From the NCBI GenBank assembly GCA_012730045.1, contig JAAYBR010000083.1:1-51673 (forward strand): DNA of 51,673 nt. The letters are read 5' to 3'. Below the pieces are notes generated by a model. That model was not told where the DNA came from, did no database searches, and worked only from the letters and a program-made list of their open reading frames with translations. The stretch comes from Candidatus Hydrogenedentota bacterium. GTDB taxonomy: Bacteria > Hydrogenedentota > Hydrogenedentia > Hydrogenedentales > CAITNO01. Each line of letters begins with the position of its first letter. Position 1 is the first letter of the stretch. Positions 24,365 to 32,977 of this stretch are shown piece by piece. A program made the position numbers and the translations under genes.

Positions 24365-25552
24365 ATGGACGCCGCGCGCACTAAGGAACTGATCACCACC
24401 TACCGGGACGGGCTGCTGGGGGACACGGTGCCGTTCTGGATTCCCCGGTGCGCGGACCGGGAGCATGGCGGTTTTTTCACGGCCCTGGACCGGGACGGCA
24501 CGGTGATTGACACGGACAAGGGAATGTGGCAGCAGGGGCGCATCTCGTGGATGCTGGCGACGCTGTACAACACGGTGGAGCGGCGGCCCGAGTGGCTGGA
24601 GTTTGCCCGCCAGGGGATCGAGTTCATTCAGCGCCACGGTTTCGACGACGACGGTCAGATGTTTTTCCAGGTGACGCGCGAGGGCGTCCCCCTGCGCAAG
24701 CGGCGCTATGTGTACTCGGAGGCCTTCGCCGCCATCGCCCACGCGGCCTACGCGAAGGCGTCCGGCGACGGCGACGCTGCGGCGCGCGCCCTCGACCTGT
24801 TCCGCTCCTTCCTGCGCTATGCGAACACACCGGGGCTGCTGCCGCCCAAGGGCGTGCCCGGCTCCCGCCCCGCCAAAGCCATCGGCATCCCCATGATCAC
24901 CATCGGCGTGGCGCAGGTGCTCCGCGACACCCTCGGCGGGGCGGCCTTCTGCACCGGCGAGATTGACCGCTGCATTGAAGAAATCAGAAGCGACTTCCTC
25001 AGCGAGGAGTTCGGCTGCGTCATGGAGACCGTCGGCCCGAACGGCGAGTTCATAGACCATTTCGACGGCCGCACGCTCAACCCGGGCCACGCCATGGAGG
25101 CAGCGTGGTTCATCCTGCACGAGGCCCGCGTCCGCGGCGGCGATGCGGACCTCACGGCCCTCGGCTGCCGCATGCTCGACGCCATGTGGGACCGCGGCTG
25201 GGACCGGGAGTTCGGCGGCATCCTCTACTTCGTGGACGTCAGGGGGCTCCCCGTGCAGGAGTACTGGCACGACATGAAGTTCTGGTGGCCCCACAACGAG
25301 GCCATTATCGCGACCCTGCTGGCCCACCGCCTCACGGGCGATCCCAAATACGCCGAATGGCACCGCCTGGTCCACGACTGGGCGCACCGCCATTTCCCCG
25401 ACCCCGAGCACGGCGAGTGGTACGGCTACCTCCACCGCGACGGCCGGGTGTCCGTCCGCTTGAAGGGCAACCTGTGGAAGGGGCTCTTCCACCTGCCGCG
25501 CATGCAGTGGTACTGTTGGAAACTGCTGGAGTCGGCGACGGCGGATACTTGA
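24365..25552 (+). CDS. AGE-family epimerase/isomerase (N-acylglucosamine 2-epimerase type)
   Basis: A 395-residue cytoplasmic alpha/alpha-barrel protein without signal. Family blocks: GGFFTALDRDG, KGMWQQGRISWMLATLYN, YVYSEAFAAIAHAAYA, HFDGRTLNPGHAMEAAWF, HDMKFWWPHNEAIIA and HRDGRVSVRLKGNLWKGLFHLPRM. The conserved Arg, Glu and two His residues of the active site lie in these. Members interconvert N-acetylglucosamine and N-acetylmannosamine, glucose and mannose, or cellobiose and glucosyl-mannose; the length and PRMQWYCW ending do not settle which. GGAGG precedes the ATG. Confidence 0.92.
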   Translation: MDAARTKELITTYRDGLLGDTVPFWIPRCADREHGGFFTALDRDGTVIDTDKGMWQQGRISWMLATLYNTVERRPEWLEFARQGIEFIQRHGFDDDGQMFFQVTREGVPLRKRRYVYSEAFAAIAHAAYAKASGDGDAAARALDLFRSFLRYANTPGLLPPKGVPGSRPAKAIGIPMITIGVAQVLRDTLGGAAFCTGEIDRCIEEIRSDFLSEEFGCVMETVGPNGEFIDHFDGRTLNPGHAMEAAWFILHEARVRGGDADLTALGCRMLDAMWDRGWDREFGGILYFVDVRGLPVQEYWHDMKFWWPHNEAIIATLLAHRLTGDPKYAEWHRLVHDWAHRHFPDPEHGEWYGYLHRDGRVSVRLKGNLWKGLFHLPRMQWYCWKLLESATADT

Positions 25553-25603
25553 GCCCGCCCCCCCGCGGAAAACGCCCGGGCCGGGCACCGCGTTCGTGAA
25601 AAA

Positions 25604-25612
25604 TGCTAAACT
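25604..25612 (+). promoter_or_regulatory. Extended -10 promoter of the mtlD-E2-MNT-lpd operon
   Basis: TGC-TAAACT followed by a GCGTTTGCG motif. The same arrangement (TGC-TAGACT, then GCGTTTGCG) stands before yhbY at 39524-39532. The expected transcript start lies downstream of the ATG at 25603, which supports the TTG start at 25666. Confidence 0.45.
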
Positions 25613-25665
25613 ACCTGCGTTTGCGCGGCGGACAGACCGCTCCGCCGCCTGGAGATCCCCTCATT

Positions 25666-26844
25666 TTGAAGACAGCAGTACATTTTGGCGCGGGCAACAT
25701 CGGCCGGGGTTTTCTTGGCCAGTTGTATTTTGAGTCCGGGTACCGGACCGTGTTTGTGGACGTGGTGGAGGAGGTGGTGTCCGCCCTCCAGGCACGGAAA
25801 GCCTACCCTGTGGAGATCGTGGAGGAGGAGGTGTCCCGCATCCCCGTGGAGAACGTGGATGCCGTGGACGGGCGCGACCGCGAAGAGGTGGCCGCCGCCG
25901 TGCGCGGCGCGGACATTCTTTCGACGGCGGTGGGGGTGAACGCCCTGCCGCACATCGTGCCCGCGCTGGCCGAGGGGCTGCGGCTGCGGCTGGAAGCGGG
26001 GGCCGCGCCGGTCAATGTGATCATCTGCGAGAACCTGCTGCACGCGGGGCCGTTCCTGCGGGAGAAGGTGCGCGGGCGTCTGCCGGAGGCGCTCCACGCC
26101 GCGCTGGACGCGCAGGTGGGGTTCGTGGAGGCGTCCATCGGCCGCATGGTGCCGGTGATGACGGCGGAAAAGCGCGCCGGGGACCCGTTGCTGGTGTGTG
26201 TGGAGGCGTACTGCGAGCTGCCCGTGGACGGTGAGGCCTTCCGCGGGCCCGTGCCCGAGATCGCGCACATGAAGCCCCTGGCGAATTTTGGCGCCTATGT
26301 CGAGCGCAAGCTGTACGTGCACAACATGACCCACGCGGCGACGGCCTATCTCGGCCATCTGCGCGGGCATGAGTACATCTGGCAGGCCATCCGCGACGGC
26401 GCGGTGCGCGCGCATGTGGAGGCGGCGGCGGAGGAGAGCTGCCAGGCCCTCGCGGCGCGGCAGGGGCTGGATCTGGAGGCCCTGCGGGCACACTACCGGG
26501 ACCTGGTCCGCCGCTACCACAACCGGGGGCTGGCCGACCAGGTGTCCCGCGTGGCGCGGGATCCGGTGCGCAAGCTCGGCCGCGAGGACCGGCTTGTCGG
26601 CGCGGCGCTGCAATGCCTGGAGGCGGGAATCGCCCCCCGGGAAATCGCGTTTGCGGCGGCGGCGGCGGTCCGGTATGATGCCCCGGACGACCCCGGCGCG
26701 CTTCGTGTCCGGGAAATCCACCGACGCGGCGGCGTGGCGGCGGTGCTGGGTGAACTCTGCGGATTGCCGCCCGACAGCCCCCTCGCGGGGCTGATTCAGG
26801 CGGGCGAAACGGCGCTAACACAGGAATTTGGGGTGGCCCGCTGA
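25666..26844 (+). CDS. mtlD: Mannitol-1-phosphate 5-dehydrogenase-like protein (TTG start)
   Basis: A 392-residue NAD-dependent dehydrogenase of the long-chain mannitol dehydrogenase group. Starting at the TTG gives MKTAVHFGAGNIGRGFLG, the exact family N-terminus with the nucleotide-binding GAGNIGRG at residues 8-15. An ATG 63 nt upstream adds a non-homologous tail and lies at the predicted promoter. A GGAG site is present ahead of the TTG. Other family blocks are ICENLLHAG, GFVEASIGRMVP and KLYVHNMTHAATAYLG with the catalytic Lys and His. It would oxidise mannitol-1-phosphate to fructose-6-phosphate or a related sugar-acid reaction. It is the first gene of an operon with E2 and E3, an odd grouping. 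Confidence 0.8.
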   Translation: MKTAVHFGAGNIGRGFLGQLYFESGYRTVFVDVVEEVVSALQARKAYPVEIVEEEVSRIPVENVDAVDGRDREEVAAAVRGADILSTAVGVNALPHIVPALAEGLRLRLEAGAAPVNVIICENLLHAGPFLREKVRGRLPEALHAALDAQVGFVEASIGRMVPVMTAEKRAGDPLLVCVEAYCELPVDGEAFRGPVPEIAHMKPLANFGAYVERKLYVHNMTHAATAYLGHLRGHEYIWQAIRDGAVRAHVEAAAEESCQALAARQGLDLEALRAHYRDLVRRYHNRGLADQVSRVARDPVRKLGREDRLVGAALQCLEAGIAPREIAFAAAAAVRYDAPDDPGALRVREIHRRGGVAAVLGELCGLPPDSPLAGLIQAGETALTQEFGVAR

Positions 26845-26916
26845 CCGGCGCGCGCCGGACGGCCCCACCCCCACAACGGCCCGCCGACAGGCGGGCGAGC
26901 AGGAGTCCGAGGACGC

Positions 26917-28227
26917 ATGCACGAGATACTTCTTCCCAAGATGGGCAACTCCGTCGAGGACGCGGAGATCGTCAAATGGTTCAAGAGCGAGGGCGACACC
27001 GTCCAGGAGGGCGATCCGCTCTTCTCCATCCAGACGGACAAGGCGGAGGTGGAGTGCGAGTGCACGGCGAGCGGCGTGCTCCGGAAAATTCTCGTGCCCG
27101 CGGGCGTTGAGGTGCCCGTGCTGACCGTGGTGGCGCTGGTGGGCGCGGCCGACGAGGCGCTGCCCGAGGGTGTCGGCGGCGCGGCCCCCGCGCCGGTGGC
27201 GGCATCGGCCCCGGCGGCCCAGACCGCCCCCGCAGTTGCGGCTCCCGCGGCGGCCCCCGCGGCGACGGGAACGGCGGACGGCGGGGCCAAGGCCTCCCCG
27301 CGCGCGCGGAAACTGGCGGAGGAGAAGGGGGTGGACCTCGGCGCGGTGGCGGGTTCCGGCCCCGGCGGGCGCGTGCTTTCAGAAGATGTGGCCGCGGCGG
27401 CGGCCGCGCTGGGCTCCGTGAGGGCGACCCCCGTGGCGCGGCGCGTGGCGGAGAACGCGGGTGTGGACCTGCGGGGCGTCTCCGGCACGGGCATCGGCGG
27501 CAAGATCACGAAGGACGATGTCCTTCAGGCGAAGGCGGCCCCTGCGGCGGCCCCGGCCCCGGCGGCGGGCGCGTTGCGCGCCCCCCTCACGCCGATGCGC
27601 CGCATCATCGCCCAGCGCATGTGCGAGAGCAAGTTCGCCGCGCCGCACTACTACGTCACCGTCGAGGTGGACATGCTCGCCGCGAAGCAGTTCCGCGCGG
27701 CCAACAAGGCCTTCAAGGCGTCCTTCAACGACCTGGTGCTCTTCGCGGCGGCCAAGGCCCTGCGGGAGTTTCCGCAGGTCAACGCGCGGTGGTGCGGCGA
27801 CGCCATCGAGCAGGCGCCGGACGTGAACCTGGGCGTGGCCGTGGCGCTTCCGACGGGGCTGATCGTCCCCGTCATCCGGCAGGCGCAGCTCCTGTCGCTG
27901 GAGGGCCTGTGCGCCGCCGCGAAGTCGCTGGCCACCAAGGCGCAGACCGGCAAGTTGCTCCCCGACGACTACACGGGCAACACCTTCACCGTGTCCAATC
28001 TGGGCGCATTCGGCGTGGACCAGTTCACGGCGATCATCAACCAGCCCGACAGCGCCATCCTCGCCGTCGGTCAGATCAAGGACCGGGTGGTCGTCATAGA
28101 CGGCGGCATCCACATCCGGCCGATCATGAAACTGACCCTCTCCAGCGACCACCGCGTCATTGACGGCTCGGTGGCGGCCCAGTTCATGGGCCGGCTCAAG
28201 GCCCTGCTGGAAGAGGGGGCGTTCTAG
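26917..28227 (+). CDS. 2-oxo-acid dehydrogenase E2 acyltransferase with two E3-binding domains
   Basis: A 436-residue E2 core protein. The N-terminal lipoyl domain (1-80) carries the lipoylated Lys42 in IQTDKAE, followed by an Ala-Pro linker (about 85-125). There are two peripheral subunit-binding domains: 125-158 (SPRARKLAEEKGVDLGAVAG, GPGGRV) and 170-203 (TPVARRVAENAGVDLRGVSG, GIGGKI). The catalytic domain from about 220 has SSDHRVIDG, with His412 and Asp416. Most E2 proteins have one E3/E1-binding domain. The acyl group (acetyl, branched-chain or succinyl) cannot be told. No E1 alpha or beta gene is next to it, though the E3 gene follows. Confidence 0.92.
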   Translation: MHEILLPKMGNSVEDAEIVKWFKSEGDTVQEGDPLFSIQTDKAEVECECTASGVLRKILVPAGVEVPVLTVVALVGAADEALPEGVGGAAPAPVAASAPAAQTAPAVAAPAAAPAATGTADGGAKASPRARKLAEEKGVDLGAVAGSGPGGRVLSEDVAAAAAALGSVRATPVARRVAENAGVDLRGVSGTGIGGKITKDDVLQAKAAPAAAPAPAAGALRAPLTPMRRIIAQRMCESKFAAPHYYVTVEVDMLAAKQFRAANKAFKASFNDLVLFAAAKALREFPQVNARWCGDAIEQAPDVNLGVAVALPTGLIVPVIRQAQLLSLEGLCAAAKSLATKAQTGKLLPDDYTGNTFTVSNLGAFGVDQFTAIINQPDSAILAVGQIKDRVVVIDGGIHIRPIMKLTLSSDHRVIDGSVAAQFMGRLKALLEEGAF

Positions 28228-28256
28228 CCCCGCCTGGACTTCGGAATGGACCCGGA

Positions 28257-28595
28257 ATGACAACACTTGATTTGGATCCGTCCGCCCTGGAGTTGGTTCG
28301 TGCCATCCTGCGCGAGCAGGTGCCGGGCATGGAGGTGCGGGCCTTTGGGTCGCGCGTGACGGGGACGTCCCGGCGCATGTCCGACCTGGATTTGGCGTTC
28401 ATGACCAGCGAGCCGATGGACCTTTCCCGGCGCGCGCTGCTCCGCGAGTCGTTCACGGAGTCCGCGCTGCCCATCCGGGTGGACGTGGTGGACTGGGCGG
28501 CGACGGGCGAGACCTTCCGCCGGATCGTTGAAGAGGCGTATGTGGTGGTTCAGGAAGCCGCGCCCGCGGGGCGCGCAACAGGAGAAAGCGCATGA
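28257..28595 (+). CDS. Minimal (MNT/MntA-type) nucleotidyltransferase
   Basis: A 112-residue protein with the minimal nucleotidyltransferase motif: GSRVTGTSRRMSDLDLA, with Gly31-Ser32 and the metal-binding Asp43 and Asp45, plus a third acidic position around Asp76 (VDVVDW). Proteins of this size usually pair with a HEPN protein as a HEPN-MNT toxin-antitoxin module, but no HEPN gene is adjacent. It sits 29 nt after E2 and overlaps the lpd start as ATGA, so it is translated as part of the E2-E3 operon. A role in modifying an operon partner, or an orphan antitoxin, is possible. Confidence 0.8.
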   Translation: MTTLDLDPSALELVRAILREQVPGMEVRAFGSRVTGTSRRMSDLDLAFMTSEPMDLSRRALLRESFTESALPIRVDVVDWAATGETFRRIVEEAYVVVQEAAPAGRATGESA

Positions 28596-29980
28596 AGACC
28601 TACGATGTGGCGGTGATCGGGGCGGGCCCCGGCGGGTATGTGGCGGCCATCCGGGCGGCGCAGCGCGGCGCGAAGGTGATGGTGGCGGAGCGGAAACACC
28701 TGGGCGGCGTGTGCCTCAACGTGGGCTGCATTCCGACCAAGACCCTGATCAACACCGCCAACCTCTACAAGCGCATCCGGCACGCGGAGGAGTTCGGCCT
28801 GCATGTGGACGGCGTCACGCTGGACGTGCCGCGCCTCCTCCAGCGCAAGGAGAAGGTCGTCGGCATCAACACCGGCGGGATCGAGGCGCTCTTCAAGGCC
28901 AACGGCATTGACACCGTGACCGGCGAGGCGTCGCTGCCCGGCCCCGGCCGCGTGGCGGTGAATGGCGTGGAGTACGGCGCGAAAAACATCATCCTCGCCA
29001 CGGGTGGACGTCCGGCGGTGCTGCCGGGGCTGGAGTTTGACGGGAAGACGGTGATCGGGAGCACGGAGGCCCTGCGCCTCGCCGAGGTGCCGGGCCGCGT
29101 GGCGGTGATCGGCGCCGGGGCGCTCGGCGCGGAGTTCGCCTGCATCTGGAACGCCTTCGGCGCGAAGGTCACAATCATCGAGATGATGCCGACGGTCCTG
29201 CCCAAGTGCGACGAGGAGCTTTCCAAGCGCGCGGGGCAGCTCTGGAAGCGCGCCGGCATGGACGTGCGCACGGGAACCAAGGTGGCAAAACTTGAGCGGC
29301 TCGCGCAGGGCGCCAAACTGACCCTCGAGGGCGAGGCCCCCGGCGCCATCGAGGTGGACCTCGTGCTCGTCGGCATCGGGCTCCAGTGCAACAGCGAAAT
29401 CGTGGCCGCGAACCCCGCGCTGGGCATCCAGCTCGGCAAGCGCGGCGGCGTCATCGTGAACGACCGCATGGAGACCGGCGCGCCGGGCGTCTACGCCGTC
29501 GGCGACGTCATTGACCGCACCTGGCTGGCCCACGGCGCGTCCGCCGAGGGCATCGTCGCGGCGACCAACGCCACGGGCGGCAGCAAGAAGGTGGACTACC
29601 GCGTTCTGCCGTCCTGCAACTTCACCTCCCCCGAGGTGGCGTCCGTCGGCCTCACGGAGAAGGAGGCCGCCGCGAAGGGCTTCCAGGTGAAATGCGGGCG
29701 CTTCGCCTTCGCGGGGAACGGCCGCGCGCATGCCCTGGGCGAGACGGACGGCATGGTGAAGATCGTGGGCGACGCCGCCACGGACGAGATTCTGGGCATG
29801 CACATCATGGGGCCCGAGGCGGGCGAGCTGATCGCCCTGGGCGCGCTGGCCATGTCCCTGGAGGCCACGGTGGAGGAGATCGTCCACACGATCCACACCC
29901 ACCCGACGCTGGCCGAGGCCGTGCTGGAGGCCGCGGAGGATTACTACGGCATGGGCATCCACAGCAAGCCCCGGAAGTGA
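28592..29980 (+). CDS. lpdA: Dihydrolipoyl dehydrogenase (E3)
   Basis: A 462-residue FAD flavoprotein that reoxidises dihydrolipoamide on E2 with NAD. Visible features: FAD site GAGPGG (10-15), redox pair Cys41 and Cys46 in GGVCLNVGCIPTK, NAD site VIGAGALGAEF, second FAD block YAVGDVID, and the C-terminal HTHPTLAEAV with the catalytic His-Glu pair. The length is standard. Its ATG overlaps the nucleotidyltransferase stop, with AGGAG ahead. It is the last gene of the operon; the lack of E1 implies E1 is elsewhere. Confidence 0.97.
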   Translation: MKTYDVAVIGAGPGGYVAAIRAAQRGAKVMVAERKHLGGVCLNVGCIPTKTLINTANLYKRIRHAEEFGLHVDGVTLDVPRLLQRKEKVVGINTGGIEALFKANGIDTVTGEASLPGPGRVAVNGVEYGAKNIILATGGRPAVLPGLEFDGKTVIGSTEALRLAEVPGRVAVIGAGALGAEFACIWNAFGAKVTIIEMMPTVLPKCDEELSKRAGQLWKRAGMDVRTGTKVAKLERLAQGAKLTLEGEAPGAIEVDLVLVGIGLQCNSEIVAANPALGIQLGKRGGVIVNDRMETGAPGVYAVGDVIDRTWLAHGASAEGIVAATNATGGSKKVDYRVLPSCNFTSPEVASVGLTEKEAAAKGFQVKCGRFAFAGNGRAHALGETDGMVKIVGDAATDEILGMHIMGPEAGELIALGALAMSLEATVEEIVHTIHTHPTLAEAVLEAAEDYYGMGIHSKPRK

Positions 29981-30031
29981 ATTTCCGGTTTTCGCCGAAA
30001 AAAGAATGTAACAAATCTGTGAACGGTGTGG

Positions 30032-30037
30032 TAAGAT
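30032..30037 (+). promoter_or_regulatory. -10 element for the lipoprotein gene
   Basis: TAAGAT with a weak TAACAA 17 nt upstream (30009-30014). The start codon is at 30110. Confidence 0.4.
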
Positions 30038-30109
30038 TTTCCCCGGTAGGAGACGCGCTCTGCCGTGACTGTGAACCACTAACCCGGGATGCAAACGGAG
30101 GTATCCAAC

Positions 30110-30640
30110 ATGAAGAAACTTGCGGCGGTAGGCTGTGCGTTGATGCTGGCGGTGTCGCTCACGGGGTGTGATCCCCGGGGGGGCGCCGAGCTGGAGGGCG
30201 CTTGGATCGCCAATCTTGCCGAATTTCTCGATATTGACGAGCAGCTGGCGGGGCTCCCGTTTGTCCCCAACCCCGAAGCCAAGGTCATTTTTGACGACGG
30301 GGAGGTGGACGTCCGCATTGACACCGACTTATTCCTCATCGGCTGGTTCATCAAGGGCCAGATTACCGGCACCTACCAGAAAGAGAGGAAGGGGGTCATT
30401 GACACTGTCGCCCTCAATCTGGAGACCTTGAAGGTGCGGCTGTTCTGCATCGGAATCCCCGTTTCGCCGATGAACCTCACGACCGTGGCGGCCTACAAAA
30501 TCATTGAGGACAAGATTTACGTCATTCCCGGATATGACCTGCTGCCGCAGTATCTCAGGGACGGATACGAAAACGGAACGTTCGATGTCCCGTGGCTGGG
30601 GAACGAGGACATTAGGCCGCTGGTGTGGACCCGCAAGTAG
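30110..30640 (+). CDS. Small lipoprotein of unknown family
   Basis: A 176-residue protein with a lipoprotein signal MKKLAAVGCALMLAVSLTGC (Cys20 is the lipidated residue). The mature part is rich in beta-strand-forming sequence (AKVIFDDGEVDVRIDTDLFLIGWFIKGQITGTY, then TTVAAYKIIEDKIYVIPGYDLL) and resembles lipocalin-like or small beta-barrel lipoproteins that report residual activity of a component, but I recognise no family. The ATG at 30110 has GGAGG 8 nt upstream. It has its own promoter and an intrinsic terminator at 30663, so it is a single-gene unit. Confidence 0.8.
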   Translation: MKKLAAVGCALMLAVSLTGCDPRGGAELEGAWIANLAEFLDIDEQLAGLPFVPNPEAKVIFDDGEVDVRIDTDLFLIGWFIKGQITGTYQKERKGVIDTVALNLETLKVRLFCIGIPVSPMNLTTVAAYKIIEDKIYVIPGYDLLPQYLRDGYENGTFDVPWLGNEDIRPLVWTRK

Positions 30641-30662
30641 CGGTCTGAAACTGCTTTTTTGG

Positions 30663-30689
30663 CGCCGCCCGGTCCGCCGGGCGGCGTTT
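30663..30689 (+). terminator. Intrinsic terminator of the lipoprotein gene
   Basis: CGCCGCCCGG and CCGGGCGGCG around TCCG (30663-30686), followed by only three T. Confidence 0.6.
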
Positions 30690-30817
30690 GCTGTCCTGCG
30701 GCGTTTTGCGGGGGCAGCTCTGCATGAAACGGAGGGGGCTTTCCGTATAGGATAGCCGGTGTGCGGACAGGGTCGCGGCATAACCAGAGGATGCTGGAGC
30801 GTTTGGAGATCGAACGG

Positions 30818-32977
30818 ATGGAAGACGGGCCTTCGCAGACACCCCCTGCGGGCGGGGAGCGCGGAGCGGAGGCGGGTGCCTGGCTGGGTGTCCTGCTTGC
30901 GTGCGGGGTGCTCGGCCTGCGTTGGGCGCTGTCAGGCCGCCTGTCCGGGCACCCGTCCCTGGGGGGGGAAACCCCTTTTCTGGCCGCCGGACTGGGGCTG
31001 GTGGTGGGTGCGCGTTTTCTTCCGCGCGCCCGGATGGTTCTTATGGGCGCCGGCCTGGGTCTTCTTCTCTCCTCCTGCCTGTCGGCGGCTTCCCACCTGT
31101 CCGGGGCTGCGCCGGATCCCCGGATGGCCGTTCCCATATTCGCCGCGCTTGCGCTGCTGCTCTACGGCGGCCTGGGCGGCCTGCCGGCGGTGGTCTGCGG
31201 CCTGCTGTGCGTGCTGTCGCCGGCCCTGAACCTGGCGGGCGGCGACGGTGCGGGGTTTGACGCGGGGGCGTCTCTGGGTTTGCTCCTGCTGGCGGGTGCC
31301 GGCGCGCTGGCGGCCCGAAAGCAGCACCAAGCCGCGGCAGGCCTGGCCATGGCGCTCTTCTACGCCGCCTATTGGGGGGGGGTGGCGGAGGGATGGGCCG
31401 CCCTTCTCCCGGGCCGGGGCGGCGGGTGGGAATCGGCCACCCTCACAGCGGGCTTCTTTCTTTTCAGTCTCTCCTTTTCCATCCTTTCCGGTCCCGGGGG
31501 GGCGGCGGCCAAACTGCCGGGATTGGTCAATCTCTGCGCCTATCTTTTTTCCTGTCTGGCGATGTGGAAAGTGACGGGCGGCTTTTCTCCCGGATGGGCG
31601 GCGGGCGGCGCCCTGGCACTGCTGGCGGTTGCCCTGCCTTTCCGGTCTGGCGCCGGCGCCGTGCGGGACGGCGCGGTGGCGGGGGGCTTGCTTGCCCTCG
31701 CGTTCCTTCCCCGGGTGGGGGGGGCGGCCGCCCTGGCCGCCGCGTGTCTCGGCCTGGCGGCGGCCGCGATCTGGAAGGCGAACAGCCTTTCCCTGCGCAG
31801 GACCGAGTCTCTCCTTCTTCTGCTGGTGCTGGTGGCCGGCATGACCCCCGGCGGAAACGCGATGTTCCGGGACGTTCTGCATCTGGACCTTTCCGGCGAG
31901 TGGGCCGCTCTGCTGGCGGTGACCGTGCTGCTGCTGCTGGCGGCCTGGGTGCATGACCGGAACCGGAGGGATTTCGGGGCGTCCCTGCTGGGGGTTCTGT
32001 GCGCCGGGGTGGCGGCTTTTCTCTGGATACACATGATGGTGGCGCGCCACGGGGCGGGGGAGGCGCTTCCCCAGGCGCTTGCGGCGGCCGCGGCGCTGTT
32101 TCTGGGGGCGGGCTGGCTGCTGGGATCCGTCTCCGTATCCGCCGCCGCCATGCTCCCGGTGCTGGCGGCCCATCTGTGCTTTCATGCCTTTGACCGGTCC
32201 GGCGTCCCCCCGGCCGCAGGGGCAACGGGCATGGTGATGGTGACCTTCCTTGCGGCGGCGGCGTGGGAGGATTACCTGCGCCGCCACCGTGCGGCGGCAT
32301 CCTGGGATCTGCTGCTGCTGTGCGCGCTTCCGTGGTGGGGGGGCTTGGCGCTGGCGGCGCCCGCGGCCGCCCCCCATCTGGGGGCGCCGGGCACCCTGGC
32401 CGCCGTCTGCGCTCTCTCCGCGCTTCTTCCGGTCCTTTTCCGGCGCGGCGGACCGGGCATGCGCGCCGCCGCAGGCACCGCAGCCCTGGTGACAGGGCTC
32501 TTGTTTGTGGCGGTGTACGGGGCCGCCGGGCTGGAGGCGGGTCCGCAGCGTGTGGACCCCTGGCCGGGGCTTGTGGTCGCCCTTTCCCTCTATGCGGTGG
32601 CGGGAACTCTGTGGACGCCGGCGGGACGCCTGATGAAAGGTCTCGCGGCCGCGGTCCTCCTGCTGGGCACCGCGGCCCTGGCCACCGCCTTCTTCCCGTT
32701 TCCCCTTGCCGCGGGAGAGCTTGGCGCAGCCTGGTGCATGGCCTTCGGCTTCCTTCTCCTGGGGTGGGCGGCGGGGTCCATCCCGTCCAAAGTGGGGGGC
32801 GTGCTCGTCTTTTCGCTCGCCGCCACGCTGACCCTGTGCCAGCTCGTCCCCGTTTTGCGCGGGGGGGAACCCGCCGTGTTCGCCGTGGTGGCGGGCGGCG
32901 TGCTGCTCCATCCCGGGCTGCGGCGGACGGCGTTTGCCAACGGGCCGGGAGGGCCGGTTCATGCCGCCCCGGGATGA
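30818..32977 (+). CDS. Large polytopic membrane protein of unknown family
   Basis: A 719-residue protein made almost entirely of hydrophobic segments, perhaps 18-22 membrane spans by eye, with short loops and one longer charged loop (HDRNRRDFGA). No catalytic motif is visible. The sequence is rich in Ala, Gly and Leu with no recognisable transporter signature; DUF2339-like multi-span proteins have a comparable layout, which is only a resemblance. The ATG at 30818 has GGAG 8 nt upstream; an ATG at 30761 would add a charged tail with no ribosome site. Its 3' end overlaps the CCA-adding-type gene by 17 nt, implying co-translation. Confidence 0.7.
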   Translation: MEDGPSQTPPAGGERGAEAGAWLGVLLACGVLGLRWALSGRLSGHPSLGGETPFLAAGLGLVVGARFLPRARMVLMGAGLGLLLSSCLSAASHLSGAAPDPRMAVPIFAALALLLYGGLGGLPAVVCGLLCVLSPALNLAGGDGAGFDAGASLGLLLLAGAGALAARKQHQAAAGLAMALFYAAYWGGVAEGWAALLPGRGGGWESATLTAGFFLFSLSFSILSGPGGAAAKLPGLVNLCAYLFSCLAMWKVTGGFSPGWAAGGALALLAVALPFRSGAGAVRDGAVAGGLLALAFLPRVGGAAALAAACLGLAAAAIWKANSLSLRRTESLLLLLVLVAGMTPGGNAMFRDVLHLDLSGEWAALLAVTVLLLLAAWVHDRNRRDFGASLLGVLCAGVAAFLWIHMMVARHGAGEALPQALAAAAALFLGAGWLLGSVSVSAAAMLPVLAAHLCFHAFDRSGVPPAAGATGMVMVTFLAAAAWEDYLRRHRAAASWDLLLLCALPWWGGLALAAPAAAPHLGAPGTLAAVCALSALLPVLFRRGGPGMRAAAGTAALVTGLLFVAVYGAAGLEAGPQRVDPWPGLVVALSLYAVAGTLWTPAGRLMKGLAAAVLLLGTAALATAFFPFPLAAGELGAAWCMAFGFLLLGWAAGSIPSKVGGVLVFSLAATLTLCQLVPVLRGGEPAVFAVVAGGVLLHPGLRRTAFANGPGGPVHAAPG

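Noticed and set aside
28257-28595. HEPN-MNT toxin-antitoxin module
   Set aside because: No HEPN gene is adjacent on either side; only the nucleotidyltransferase is present.
30761-30817. Earlier starts for the polytopic membrane protein
   Set aside because: No properly spaced ribosome site; the ATG at 30818 has GGAG 8 nt upstream.
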